DNA of 64,000 nucleotides from Cokeromyces recurvatus (GCF_025118155.1 NW_026251395.1:806001-870000), one strand, 5' to 3'. Positions 24,104 through 39,926 are shown, counted from the first letter of the stretch. Notes: generated by a model not told the origin, from the sequence alone. Numbers and translations are program-made.

Positions 24104-25641
24104 ATGGGAAACAAACAAAGTCAATTGAAAAATAAAGAAATCGAATTATTAGCAGAATGGACACCCGGACAGCAACAAAAAATTAAGAAACACTTTGAAA
24201 TTAAAAGGGAATTGACTTTACCCACTTATTTCTCGAAAAGACTTTACACGTCTATTGAAGGACTCTTACAGGAATATGCCAATAAGGATTTTAACGACTA
24301 TGTGAGAATAGTACATAAATTACACAGATCAATAGATGGCCATGTCGTTTATCTTGTCTTTAAGAAGTGTGAATCAGTTTCATTAAAGGAATTTGTAGCT
24401 TGTATTGTTCGGTCAGCTATTCCATTATGGTTTGAAGAAGGGGATCATTTGAGTTATTTTAACAAATATGGACAAAAGCATTCAACAAAACTAGTTGATT
24501 ATATACTTTTTAATGCAAAAGAAAAAGAGAAAGAGAAAGAGAAAGAAAGGATGGGATGGTTATTAGATGAAGAGAATGACAATGTCAATAAAGGAAGCTC
24601 AGAGGAATCATCAAGTAACATTTCATGGGAGGACAAAGTAGAACAAGAACATCACATTACTGAAGCAGAGTTCCTTGAATGGTTTGAAAAGGCAGAGGGT
24701 GGTATTCAACAGCTTCTTCAGATAGTGATTGAGTTTATTTTATTTGGAAAAGAAAAGGGAGATCAACAGAACCATCAAAGACGTATACAGCATTTATCCT
24801 CACCTTCTATTGAGCTACCAGACAAGGAAATGCGTCTATTATTTGGATCTGACGAATTTCTTTTTTCACGTTTAATGACACCCTTTGATTATTTTATGTT
24901 AACGTTACATTTGCCTCGAGATGCTCTCTCTTGGACAGAGTATGAACTGAATCAGAGAAAGACGACAGAGGATGTAAAGCATAGACTCTTATATTCATCA
25001 AGATATGACGGAGCCAGTTGGCAAGTATTTGTAAATAAAATAGTAGGACAAGGAGCGACATATGTGATTATCAAAGCCAATGATGGATCTATCTTTGGAG
25101 GCTATGTGGATGAAGCGTTGAGATACATGAATACAGGATGGTATGGAAATGCATCCAATTATCTATTTCGACTTGAACCAAGCTACGGTGCCTGGGAGGG
25201 AAATGAGGAACATAATGATCATTTTCAATATCTTTGTTGGGGTAAAAAGAGTTTACCAAATGGATTTGGTATGGGAGGACAATTTGATTATGCTGGGTTG
25301 TGGATTGAATCCGACTTTAATCAAGGACATTCGAGAGCAGGACCTTTATGTACGACTTATCATAGTCCTCAGTTACCTTCTTTAAGCGAGAATTTCTTAA
25401 TAGATGAAATTGAAGGTAAAATCATTAAATAAAAAAAACAAAAAAAAAACATAACCTTACTAATTTATCTTTATTTATACCTATCTTAGTCTGGTTAGTC
25501 AGGCCACTTGAAGAAAAAGACGATGAGGAGACAAAGGAAGGCAAAGGCGTTTTAAATTATTCTGAAGACATGGAGTTTATGGAAATGGCGGGCAAAAAAT
25601 TATATTCTAAAGATTTGGGTCCTGAAAGAAAAAAAAGATAA
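24104..25641 (+). CDS. MEAK7/TLDC1-like TLDc protein
   Basis: Exons: 24104-25415 and 25490-25641; about 487 residues. The N terminus MGNKQSQLK fits an N-myristoylation signal, as in animal MEAK7 and yeast Rtc5. Residues about 10-240 are helical with an EKEKEKEK insertion encoded by a purine repeat. The TLDc domain begins near LLYSSRYDGASWQVFVNKI and contains YVIIKANDGSIFGGYVDEAL, YLFRLEPSYGAWEGNEEHND, SLPNGFGMGGQFDYAGLWIE and GHSRAGPLCTTYHSPQL; the second exon continues VWLVRPLEEKD. The GMGGQ..Y.GLW and CTTY.SPQL blocks are hallmarks of the MEAK7 branch. Members are tied to lysosome/vacuole membranes, V-ATPase and TOR signalling. This is the second TLDc gene in the window. Confidence 0.9.
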
Positions 25642-25809
25642 TAATAATCATGACGACGATGATTAAAATGATTTGTTGCTATTTTTACTAAAATCAAAAA
25701 CTGGTGTGATTTTTTTATTTCCCTTATTTATTTATTGTTCTATTTTTTTTTTTTTCGCTTTATTTATCTCTTTTTATTATTATCGTTTATATATTCTTTA
25801 CTTGCTTTC

Positions 25810-27070
25810 ATGTCAAATACAAACAGCTTGGATTACTTAATCGTATATGGTGACTCCTATTCTGGTATATTAAATTTAATAAAATTTATGAAACATTGTC
25901 TTATTTCTTTTTCCTCTTTTTTTTTTATCAAGATATTCATCAAGGAACAAAAAGAACAAATGGCCCAGTTTGGAGCCAACGTCTCGCAACTCAATGGAAT
26001 ACTCAGTTAGTTTCATTTGCCAAGTCAGGGGCAACTTTCTGTGAAAATAATAAAGTGAACGGAAGTTGGTTAAAGAAGCAAGCCTTGGAGGATACGATTA
26101 CTTCAAATGGAACTACATCAAAATCAACTGTACATGCCATATTTCTTGGTGTTACAGATTTAATTGAAACAAAAGGGGAAGGTAATATTGGAATATAATA
26201 CTAACTATTCAGATTGGATCCTTTATTCATCTATCTTTTTAACTTTTTTTTTTTTTTTTAAAAAAAAAAAATAAAAAAAAAAATAAAAAATAGTGAAGAA
26301 TATAAGTGAATGGTTACAATGTATTAAAGATCAAGTGGTAAGGAAAAATATATATATATGTATTTATACATTGGAAAGGTTTAATTAAATGAATTAACTC
26401 TTGATAATAGTTATTTATAAACTCGAATAATCCTAATTCTCGTATTATTATTATGGGCGTACCTGCTTTAGAATTTTCACCTTATGCAACAGCTCATAAA
26501 ACGTCAACTGCACAATTAAAACAAAATATTATAGACTTTAATGTAGCACTTGAAGAAGAGGTACTCGAGTGGGGTAATGAGTTATCGGCAGAAATTGAAT
26601 TCTTTGATACCTATCTTGTCTTTAGTGATGTTCTCGGTGATCCTTCTGTAGCTAATATCGAAAATGTAGATGATGCTTATTGGGAAACATGTCAAGGTCA
26701 ATGCAAAGATAAAGTAGATGATTATCTTTGGTGGGATAACATTCATGTTACAGGCTCTGGTCAAAAGGCTATTGCAAATACAATTCTCTCAAAGGAATTC
26801 TTCAATATGAAGGGATTAGGAGTGGATCCATCATTAGAGATGGAGAGTAGTAGTAGTGATAATACGTCTTTCAGAAGTAGTTACACTAGTTTACCATCAG
26901 ATTATACAAATTGTTTATCATGGCTTGCTTTATTGGCTTTATTAGGAATCATTCTCTATCTGTTTAGACATAATAGAGCTGTTGTTTCTTTAAAGAAAAA
27001 GCTTCAAACTAAAGCATCTAAAGTTAACCCATTTACATCTCGTAATCATTCTGAATATACAATTGTTTAA
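25810..27070 (+). CDS. GDSL/SGNH esterase with C-terminal membrane anchor
   Basis: Exons: 25810-25864, 25933-26181, 26294-26337, 26411-27070; about 335 residues. Block I is LIVYGDSYSDIHQG (nucleophile Ser in GDSYSD, across the first join). The middle block is AIFLGVTDLIE, where GxTD stands in place of the more usual GxND. Block V is DNIHVTGSGQKAIA with the catalytic Asp and His. Near the C terminus is a hydrophobic segment (CLSWLALLALLGIILYLF) followed by a basic tail, so a tail anchor with short cytosolic end is likely. No signal peptide is encoded from the chosen ATG; an in-frame hydrophobic stretch upstream lacks an ATG, so an extra 5' exon providing a signal peptide is possible. The substrate is unknown. 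Confidence 0.85.
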
Positions 27071-28341
27071 TAAATAAATAAAATAAATAAGCATTGATAA
27101 GCAAGCATATTGTATAATGTGAATGTGTATTATAGATTTTTTTTTTTTTTTTTTTTTTTAGTTCAGGAATGAAACATGAATTCAATGAAAACGTTGCCAA
27201 GAAGAGTTTTAAACTAGTTTGCTAAAATTAAAATAAAAGTAAAGTACTTATATACAAAGGATTTTGTTAATAATAAACATTTATTAATGTCTGTAATTAA
27301 ATTTAAAAATAGGCATGATCAAGTGCCTGGAAGAAGTATGAGTAGTAAAAACCCAAATCTTTATTATTTTTATTTATTTTTATTTTTATTTTTAAATTTG
27401 GCAATAGCAGCAGGATTATCTTCTAACATGTTTTTCGCTATTGATTTAGAAAATAGAAAGGATCTTTAGCATTGCACAAGTTAAAATCCATATTAAAAAT
27501 AAGACTTGTGTATAAAATTAGAAAAGATAAATAGTATAGATTTAATAATATCGATAAGCCTGTTATTATTTAGAAAACAAGCGTGTTTAATTAAGTTTCA
27601 AACGATAGACTTTATTGCAATCATTGTAAATATTACAAGTATTACTTTTTATGTACGTATCTATTTTTCTTTCTTTCTACCTTTTTTTAAAAAAAAAGAT
27701 AGGGCCAGCTTTGTTAAAGAAAAGTGGGAGAAGGGGGAATAATTATATAGTTTATAGTGTTCATATATCAAGATTTGTAATATTAGTATACTTTTAGAAT
27801 TCAAAGTTAAACTCTAAACAGTTATGAAATGACTATAAATATTTTATTAATATAAGCATTAAAGAAGTTTTTGTATAGCTCTGGAAAGGCTTTCAAAGTA
27901 ACTTGATATTTTAATCCTTCATATTACTGCTAAGAAGGAGTATCCTTTCTGTTACTTGAAATAATTAAACACACATTTTCCTACTAATATTTATCAATTA
28001 ATGAAAACACTCTATATTTGTATTTATCATATGCTTTTCGAAGAAGATAGATTGAATTCTTAATATTAACATAACATCGTCTAATAATAGCTACTTGTAC
28101 TGCTATTATTTCCATCAAGAAGGTATAAAAGATGATGAAGAGAAAGGAGTAAGACTAAAAAATTAGGCTTATTCTACTAGAAAAGCATAAATATATTCCG
28201 ATAGAACATGTGCGAAAATAATTTATGCTTTAATGAAAGAAAGAAAGAAAGAAAAAAAAAACAGCAAAAGCATTTATGAGTAATGGCAGTCACACCGTAT
28301 TTTAGACACTTAAATATTAGAAATGGAGGGGGTTTTCTGTT

Positions 28342-28387
<46 letters not shown>

Positions 28388-28417
28388 CTTTTTTCTTATT
28401 GTTATTAGTTTACAATA
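27071..28417. other. AT-rich intergenic DNA
   Basis: About 1.35 kb with no gene I can support. It holds short T tracts, a GAAA repeat near 28238-28255 and a roughly 45-nt poly-T (28344-28387) just upstream of the mitochondrial SSB start. Confidence 0.5.
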
Positions 28418-29163
28418 ATGTCAGCTTTCATTCGCCCTATTGCCAAACCACTAAAGTTTGTTAGAGTAAACTAACAGTACAGAATTTCAAAAGAAAATTA
28501 GTAGCCAAATATGATTTTTAATTTTCTTTCTTGTTTAGGCTTTTTCTGCTTCTTCAGCTCGCTCTGATTGTAAATATTTATATAAAAATATTTTTTAAAT
28601 AAATCTAACGTAAATATGATAGTAAATAAAATTCAATTGATTGGACGTGTTGGAAGTGATCCTACTACAACTGAATATGATCAACGTCACGTCAGTAATT
28701 ATACAGTTGCTACTTCAGAAACAAGAGCTGATAAAGAGGGTAATGAATAGATACAGAAAAGAGAACAAGGCATAAAGTTAATTAAAAACATTATTAGGCA
28801 ATTTAATTAAACGTACTCAATGGCATCGTGTTACTTATTGGCATAAGAATGATTGGTTTTCAAAGATTAAGAAGGGGTAAAATATGCACATAATATGCGT
28901 GTGATGTGATATAGAATACTTTGATTGACGAAATTGATTTATAGTGATTTAGTCTATGTTGAAGGTACACTGAGATATAAAGATTATGTCGATAAAGAGG
29001 GAAATCCAAGAACAAAAGCTGAAATTGATCAAAGTAAGTCTTGAAAAGGATAGTGTTGAGAATTGTAAATTAATTTTATTATTATTTAGCTGGATTTAAG
29101 TTAATAAGTCCTAAAAAATCCAATCAAGAAGAAGAAGTAGCAGAAGAAGAAGAAGATGAATAA
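28418..29163 (+). CDS. Mitochondrial single-stranded DNA-binding protein
   Basis: Exons: 28418-28465, 28539-28569, 28623-28739, 28798-28876, 28945-29033, 29090-29163; about 145 residues from six tiny exons. The N terminus (MSAFIRPIAKPLKFVR, AFSASSARSD) is a mitochondrial presequence. The OB fold follows: LNKIQLIGRVGSDPTTTEYD, VSNYTVATSETRADKEGN, then RTQWHRVTYWHK and GDLVYVEGTLRYKDYVDKEG. An acidic tail (EEEVAEEEEDE) ends the protein. It is a bacterial-type SSB like yeast Rim1, binding single-stranded mtDNA during replication. The 31-nt exon 2 and the acceptor at 28621-28622 are set by the required SDLNKIQLIGRV reading. Confidence 0.92.
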
Positions 29164-30069
29164 AGTGCTTTATAAGACATGCGTAATGTAATGTATACGT
29201 ATCATTGTCATTAAAAAAGAAGGAATTTTCCTTAATTGCTTTTTTTTTTTGGAAAAAAATAATAAAATAAAATAAAATAAAAATTTTTTTTATTATAACT
29301 ACCCCCGTCTAATAAGCGTAATAGAATTTGATTTAACACCTTAATTTCTTACTCCCCTTTCTCAGGTCCGACTTGACTAAAATAGTCTCTTTAGGAAAGA
29401 GAGAAAATAATAATTGTAAAAGTAAAAAAAAAGAAAAAAAAAAGTACGGTGTAGCGAGTAAAGAAATACAAACAAGAAAGTATGTTCATGATCATGTATT
29501 GCTTAGGAAACTTTTGGTGTTTTATAAATTGAGGCAATAAGCATTAGAATACACCCAAGATTATCTAGTGTAGATGTTATTTCTTCCACAAATAATAAAA
29601 GGTGGCTTGAGTTAATTGCCATGGGGGAGACCTCTATCAATATCAGTTATTTTATTTTATTTTTCGACCGTTTGATTTCAGAACCTGTTGCAATCTATAA
29701 TACTTGAATTGATTCCTTCTGGCTAAATTTCCTTTTCTGTGTATGTTCCTTTTTCGAATCATTCTACAGGACGCTCTCCTCCTTTTTTCTTTCTTTCTTT
29801 CTTTTTTTTTTTTTTTTCTTTTTTTGAAATTAATCCCATTTCCCATCATATACTCAACAAGCTACTTACATTATTCCCTTGTATCCTCAGAGTTTCTGAC
29901 TACTACCCTGTGTTGGATACAAGTAAATTTATAAAACTTTAGCTTTTTTCAATAAAGTGTTTTCGTACATAGTGGATTCATTAACTGATATGCTGTTAAG
30001 AACAGTAAAAAAATACGTGTTGTAACATCTTTTAGAATGCACAAACAATATGTCTTTTGATGTACTCTT
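29164..30069. other. AT-rich intergenic DNA
   Basis: No supported gene. Pyrimidine runs encode spurious Phe- or Lys-rich frames near 29650-29940. Confidence 0.45.
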
Positions 30070-30527
30070 TTAATGAACTGCGGGTATTTGTTTTGTAATC
30101 TTAATGTCGTTTCTTTTTTTTTCTACTTTAACCTCAAGATGCCAGTTTATAATCTCATAGCACTCTTCTCCTTCATTTGTTTTCCATTGTTTATTGAACC
30201 TCTAAGCCAAATCATATTCAATAACCGGTTTCTTTTAGTATCAACAAAATAAATTGAGACGACTTCTTAGGATGGTTTGTACTTGGTGTCCATGATCATT
30301 TTAGATAACGGGTTTGCGTTAAAATCAAGTTCTTTCTATAACTCTTGTTGTGTAGCCAGAAAGTTCATCCTTGTCTTTTTTTTTTAACTGCATTGAAACA
30401 TCAAGAAGATTATCCAAAAAAAACACTATTTTGATAGCCTGCATCGTGCTATTGGCTGGTATTTAGGCTCTTCACCATCCATTCTATCACCAGAAGGAAG
30501 ATATTGATAAAAAGTAGTTGTGCTCAT
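30070..30527 (-). pseudogene. Decayed reading frame, unknown
   Basis: On the minus strand an ATG at 30527 opens MSTTTFYQYLPSGDRMDGEE and the frame soon stops. Further downstream, fragments in shifted frames still look protein-like: KDELSGYTTRVIERT, then RFNKQWKTNEGEECYEIINW and HLEVKVEKKRNDIKITKQIP. Several stops and frame changes separate them. A dead gene, perhaps transposon-derived, is likely; the family is not recognised. Confidence 0.33.
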
Positions 30528-30747
30528 GATAATTAAAAAATAAAGTATTAAACTACAGGTGGTTTATTGTTCAAAGCCTTTAGACTATTTTTAAAAAAAA
30601 AAAAAGAAAAGAAAAAAAAAAACTTGTACCACTCAACAACAAAAAAAATGGAACGATTAAGGTCCTTAATTTAGTTGGATAAAAATCTTATATTTTATTT
30701 TTCCAAATTCTCGCAAATCATTGTAATAAAAGAAAAAAAAAATAAAA

Positions 30748-31764
30748 TTAACCAAGAAGAGGGGCATTTTCCTCAGAAGAACGTCCTACAAGTCTGAAGA
30801 CGTATGGACGAGCAGGATATATGAGAGTGATAATAGCCAAAGTTAAGGCAGTCCAATGAATCCATTTATCATGTTGGTTAGTGAAGATGGCTAAAAGACC
30901 CAAGCCAATTACCATGGCACCTGTAACGTCACCCTTGTGCTTCTTGTATTCAACGTAACCAATTGCAGTTGAAGTCAAGAAAAGAAGAGCCATAATAACT
31001 AAGATACGAAGCCAAATTGAGGGTCCATTCGCCTTAAGACCAGTAAATGCCTGGAAGAGTGTAACAACTGCAGTGAAAACAATCCAGCCATGCCACAAAG
31101 AGAAAGGGGCATGAATGAAGAGCTTATCCCAAATACTTGTAGTAGGATAATCCTTTGTAAGTTTATCTAATTATAAAAAAAAAAAAGAGAGAGAGAGAGA
31201 GAGATGTACAGTTAAAAACTAAAATAAAAACGTTACAATGCTTTTTTTTTCCTCTAAGCTTACAGAAGACACATGAAACAGAAGAAGCTGTGAGAAGAAT
31301 AAAAATAAAGCCAATGATATAATGTCCAGATTTCTAATAAATATACATTTATATATATATCTTAGTATACACAATTTATCATTTTAGACTAGACTTACAA
31401 TCAGTGCTAATGAAGCAGAGTTAAGCAAAACAGAAATAACAAAATGCCAACCAACACCGTGAATAGCAGCTTCATGAGCAGGCTCAAACCATTGATAAAT
31501 TACAAAACCACCAAGGAGGATATGAATAAGAGACCAGACATATTCAATCCAATATGCTAATATAGATATTAATATATTTCTACCATTATTACTATTGCTA
31601 GTTTCTTCCTAGTTTAATAACTTACATGGAGTAATATAGGTTTGGCCTCCATGTGTGATACCGTCATCAGGATGAGGACCAACAATACTATAAACAGTAG
31701 CAGAAAGAAAGAGAAGATAGACAACAACGTTAGCTACCTTCTGAAATATATGAAGATTTGACAT
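30748..31764 (-). CDS. Multi-pass (about 8 TM) membrane protein, unknown
   Basis: Exons (transcript order): 31764-31626, 31556-31399, 31333-31264, 31166-30748; about 261 residues. Hydrophobic helices: VANVVVYLLFLSATVYSIVG, YVWSLIHILLGGFVIYQWF, FVISVLLNSASLALI, YIIGFIFILLTASSVSCVF, WIVFTAVVTLFQAFTG, LRILVIMALLFLTSTAIGYV, GAMVIGLGLLAIFT and WTALTLAIITLIYP. Conserved-looking loops are VGPHPDDGITHGGQTYITPS and FIHAPFSLWHGW. The C terminus RSSEENAPLLG ends in an acidic NAPLLG, which may serve as a dileucine-like sorting signal. The FSLWHGW pattern recalls tryptophan-rich, TspO-like fungal and bacterial membrane proteins, but I do not claim that family. Function is unknown. Confidence 0.8.
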
Positions 31765-33268
31765 TATAAACTATTGTAAAAAAAAAAAAAAAAAGAAAAA
31801 ACAAAAAAGAAAAAGAAAACAAAAGAGAAAAAAAAACGAATTTTTTATATATGCGAGAATATGTTTATACTTTTAATAATAAAATTAGTGTAAGTGTGAC
31901 GAAGTTAACTTTGTGTTTTCTGTTTCATTTTATTGTTTATTTATATGCGCATTAACTGCATAATTATACACACATAAAAGTGAATACTACTGCATTATTT
32001 AATATTCTACTTATGCAATCCGTTCTTTTTTTTTTCGTTACTTTAATGTAATATGATAGAAGAAGAATATTTTATAGTGGTACAGATAAAACTGTGTAAA
32101 TCCCTAATAATTTCTCATTCTTGTACTAGTCTATTAGTATGACGTGAACCTCTGTAAGTTTATTATGCAAATTTTCGATCAATTCTTTTATAGATTTTCT
32201 TTAATAGTAAAAGTATAACTGATAAATTCTAAACATTATTCTTATGTTTATAATAATCGTAACTAGTGTCAAATTAATATTTTATTTCCTTCTTTCTTTC
32301 TCTTTCCCTTTTTTTTTTTTTATTAGTAACAGCCATGGTTTATTAGAGAGCATTTCAATCATGATTCAAAGTAATGAAATCTACAATTTATAATATAATC
32401 CATAAAGAGTTATTCACTATTTATAAACAGAACAATAAAATGACTAACAGTAATCATGTCATGTGTATTTCCTGCTATATACTAGATTTGAAAGGCCTAT
32501 TATTATTATTGGCTTGTACACGACGTGATCACTAGCTGAATAATAAAAATGCTAGTATTTACACGCTTACATTTGTAGTCTGCTCAATATCATTTTCAAT
32601 CGAATCTGTTAAAAGCCGTTATTTCTAATATTAATAAGTAAGCTTATTTTTATTCTAATGTTGAATAAATGAAGTTTTTGATCTGAATTTATCCCCCTCT
32701 TCTCCCCATTGCTTTAGTAGCATGCCAAAAATTAAACTTGAGAAAACAACAGATGACTGTCATTATTCTACATATTAAAGTTAATGACTAACATTATTTA
32801 TAAGGTATGCAGAATTAAAAGTTAACATTTACATTAAATAATGTGGATAAGAAATTATTGTATACCCACACAAAACAAAATTAATAGTAATCCTTCTACT
32901 ATTTTAAAACAATATACATGTATAGATTATTATCGAAGGGAGGTTTTTTTTTTCTGTATTATATACTTGTATTTCAATCTTTATAATTTTTTAGTTACTA
33001 ATCCGTAATATTCTTAAGGAAATCGACTATATGAAGATTTCATGAACAATGTTCTATTCTCTGTTGTTGTAACTGCTGGATTTTAATACATTTTATATCA
33101 TGATTTACATTTTTTTTTTTTTTTTTTTTTTTTTTGTAGTAGCAATAGTAGTGGTAGTAGTGTGTGTAAAAGCGTAATACATGATTGTGTACGCCCCCTT
33201 TTTTTATTCTTTATTTCTTTCTTTCTCTTATATTTTTAAATAAGAAATACACTTTTTTCCTAACATCA
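31765..33268. other. AT-rich intergenic DNA
   Basis: A 1.5 kb divergent promoter region between the membrane-protein gene and kinesin-13. I see no gene, RNA or repeat other than short homopolymers such as poly-T at 33111-33136. Confidence 0.5.
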
Positions 33269-36384
<3,116 letters not shown>

Positions 36385-36647
36385 GTAATATATTATTATA
36401 ATAAATAAAGAAAACTTATTATATATATTTATATATATATGGATAATGTTTATTATATTTACACTAAGAACTTTGTATCAATATCATGAGCGAAGTCATA
36501 TATTACTACTTTAACGACATTAGAACTACAAGCGATCATGGTACAGTCAAATCTTAAGTTAAAAATTCTTATGTAATAAAACAAGTTAATACATAAACAT
36601 AAACTAATATGTATACACATATATATATATATATATATATTTCATCT

Positions 36648-38331
36648 TTACCTTCCTTCTGTAGCTTGGCCTAAATCTCTTAATAATCTGCCTTCATCCA
36701 AACTCCAGATCTTTAAACGACCATCATAGCAACCACTGATAATTCTATTAGCAATAGGATCTAATTGTATAGTACGAACAAGCTCTGTATGTCCCACTAA
36801 AGTATAAATGCATTCGCCTGTTGCTGCATTCCATACTTTAATCGTTTGATCGCTTGAGCCACTTACGATACGATTTCCATCAAATTCTACACATGCCACT
36901 CCTCTTGTATGAGCTGTTAATGTTTGTAGACATGTTCCGGTCTCTAAATCCCATATCTTAATCGTTCGATCTCCTGATCCTGACACAATACGATTCCCTT
37001 TCCATTGCAGTGCATTTACAGCAGCATTATGTCCAGTATAAACACGAATACATTCTCCAGTAAGCCTATTCCATAATCGCAATGACCCATCCTTCGAGCA
37101 ACTAAGAATTCTATTATTCGTTACCATCTTCACGCAAAGTACACTTTCCCGATGGCCTATTAATCTTTTCTTTATTTCACCCGTCTTCATATCCGTTACA
37201 AAGATATTAGAATCTGAACTTCCAGTCACAAGTATATTTTTATCATACTGCAAACATAACACACTGCCATCATGTCCCCTCATCGTCATCTTGCATTGAC
37301 CTGTTCTCATGTCCCATACTTTAACTGTCATATCTCGACTGCCTGTAACCATGATATTTTTATCAAATTGGATACAATAAATTCCATCCGTGTGTATATC
37401 TGAAACAGGACAATTCAAAGGTGGGAACATGCGCGTCACACAGCTACCTTCTTTCCAACGTCTTTCAATTGTAAATCGATTTTGGTATAATTTTTGCCAG
37501 TTGATAAAACGGGTATCAGTAACAGGGTTATAATGGTAATTGGTATTAGATGCTCGATGACTATTCATTTTCTCTAATGCTGTATTTCGTTTTTTATCCC
37601 GAGTAACATGGCTATGGCTATTACCTCCTCTATCATTTTCTATTGTTTTTTTGTTGTTATTCATATAAAGCCGTGACCATGTGTTCATTTCTAATAACGG
37701 TGATGAAGTTCTCGAAATGGGTACTGGCGAAATATTTGATTGGGCGGCAGTTGATTTTTCACTAACATTATTATTCGTATTAGTATCAACAGTGATATTT
37801 TGATAGTTATCATATTCCTCATCTGCATAATTAAGATATGCATTCATTTCTGCTTGATTGTATGTCCAGTTTTCCAATTCAAACAAATTCCTCCATAAAC
37901 TTTGTTCCATGCAAATTGAATGCCAGCCTTTAGAAACTTGAGATGCTTGTATTAATGAGTATACATCCAAAAAACTCAATATATATATAGCAATCTCGTG
38001 AGGTAATTGCTATTTAAATGTCGTTTTTTTTTTAGCTTTCAACTATTCTATACAAACTAAATAAATGACATTTCTTACTAAAAGAATATTATATCGTAAA
38101 TGCGGTGAAATTTGATCTACAACCCGGACTACTTCATTCGACGGTAAAGTTTTTAGCAACTGAAAGGCAAATTCTTTTTACGATTATATGAAATTAGCAC
38201 ATTTACTTATTGACAGAATAGCACAAAAAGAAAAACTTATAGAATCTTTTACCTGCTTTTTGTTTATCTGTCCATCCTGACATATATTCTGGAATTTGGA
38301 ATTCTGATTCCAATTCTTCTGAATGTTCCAT
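36648..38331 (-). CDS. F-box/WD40 SCF substrate receptor (CDC4/FBXW7/MET30-like)
   Basis: Exons (transcript order): 38331-38253, 38173-38079, 38009-36648; about 511 residues. An N-terminal helical segment (FAFQLLKTLPSNEVVRVVDQ) precedes an F-box at residues about 59-100 (LPHEIAIYILSFLDVYSLIQ, ASQVSKGWHSICMEQSLWRN). A Ser/Asn-rich insert follows, then seven WD40 repeats, each with GH..V....W..N.I.SGS.D.T.K.WD-type spacing (for example TGSRDMTVKVWDMRTGQC, SGSGDRTIKIWDLETGTC, SGSSDQTIKVWNAATGEC). Such proteins bring phosphorylated substrates to SKP1-CUL1 ligases. Which branch (CDC4, MET30 or FBXW7-like) cannot be settled by eye. Confidence 0.92.
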
Positions 38332-38545
38332 TTTTCTCTCTCTCTTTCTCTCTCTCTTTTTTCTTTTTTTTTGGACTTTATTGGATAACGTTATATTGAT
38401 GTTAAAAAAAAGAAGAATAGTTAGAATAAAATAATATAAAAAAAGGTTAAAATAATGGCACAATAGAATAACTCAAATATAATTGGATAAAAAAAATTTA
38501 AAAAATATAGATCATTTTAATTATATAAACAGAAAAGGAAAGCTT

Positions 38546-39718
38546 TCACCAGCCAGAGATGAGTTCCTTAAAATATGAAAGTATACCACCGTTAATTGAG
38601 TAACTATCTGATGACTCACTAGGATCCCTTGCGCTTATACCAGCTCTTCCACTTCCAAGTTCAATTGGTTTACTTGGTTGAATATTAAATGCTGCTTTAA
38701 AGACGCCTTTACTACCCTCTACAGGTATAACTTTATGAGTCTCGGGTGTAGCTGTAGTATCCTCTAATATAACTCCAATCAGATGATTTTTAGATATAAT
38801 TGTTCCATTGCTTTTGAGTGCAGCTAATGCAGATGAATCTTTTTCATACGTAATACTGATCCAGTTACCAGGTGATTCAACATAGTGTTCAATTTTACCG
38901 TACTGTAGAAAATGATGGATAACGTTATTTGCTAAATTTACAGGATATCCAAAAATTCTTATTGTTCTTGAATTTGGAAGTTCATCTATCTTTGTCTTTC
39001 TAAATACATGTATACTAGATTAATGATTGATTCATAATAATCTCTGTCTGTAACAATACTTACAATTTAAGTCGAACTGCATCATCTGTTAATGAAACTT
39101 CATATTATGCATTAATTTTATGTTTTCAATAGATATGTTAAAATTTAAATACCTTTACGTTTCTTTTGAACATTGCCATCACCAAATATTCCACGTTTAG
39201 CATCTGAAGAGCCTAATACAATTCGTCTATTTAAGAAAAGAAAAAGAAAGAAAAAAAAACAATGTTTGGTAATCCTCGTTTTTTTTTTGTTATAAACAAT
39301 AATGCATACTTTGCAGGTGATTCTGTGTCTGGCTTCTTTTCTTTATCTACTGGCTAATATAAATAAAAAATAAATACCAAAGATTATAACAACATTAACA
39401 TACAAGCCTTACCTTTGTTAAAATCCCTGAGAGTCTTCTATTACCATAACCAATTGAAAGTGAGCGAGTATTTCTAGTTTCTGGTACAAGAGGGATTTTA
39501 TCTTCATTTTCTTGTGCGCCAACAAAAAATGTAGGAGGAATGCATGATATATCTTTTGTTTCTTGTGTATCTTTTGAATTTGTAATTGGTATGTTTAAAA
39601 AGTGATCTAATGTAGTTTCTGTGGTATTAATGGATGATGGTGCTATTAAAGGATGAGGATTAGTCTGTGAAGTAGATCCTTCTGTAAGGGTAGACCTAAA
39701 ATATGCATTATTCGACAT
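38546..39718 (-). CDS. NUP35: Nucleoporin NUP35/NUP53
   Basis: Exons (transcript order): 39718-39413, 39353-39310, 39226-39153, 39085-39064, 38999-38546; about 299 residues. The disordered N terminus contains PTFFVGAQ. The central MPPN/Nup35-type RRM runs KTKIDELPNSRTIRIFGYPV, NVIHHFLQYGKIEHYVESPG, NWISITYEKDSSALAALKSN, GTIISKNHLIGVILED. The C terminus SINGGILSYFKELISGW is an amphipathic helix ending in a GW, as in NUP53/59, which bind the pore membrane. The 22-nt exon 4 (39064-39085) contributes only DDAVRLK plus part of a Leu. The protein links the inner ring of the nuclear pore to the membrane and to NUP155/NDC1-type partners. Confidence 0.93.
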
Positions 39719-39864
39719 TATCTCCCTTTTTTTTTATTACTGTTATTTATTGTTTAATAAAAAAAATTTATGTAATTGTTGAAAAAGAGAAAAAAAAAAG
39801 AATGAAAAAAAAAAAAAAAAAAAAAAAAAACGCGTCATAAACACCGCCTTATGTCATACATTAT

Positions 39865-39926
<62 letters not shown>

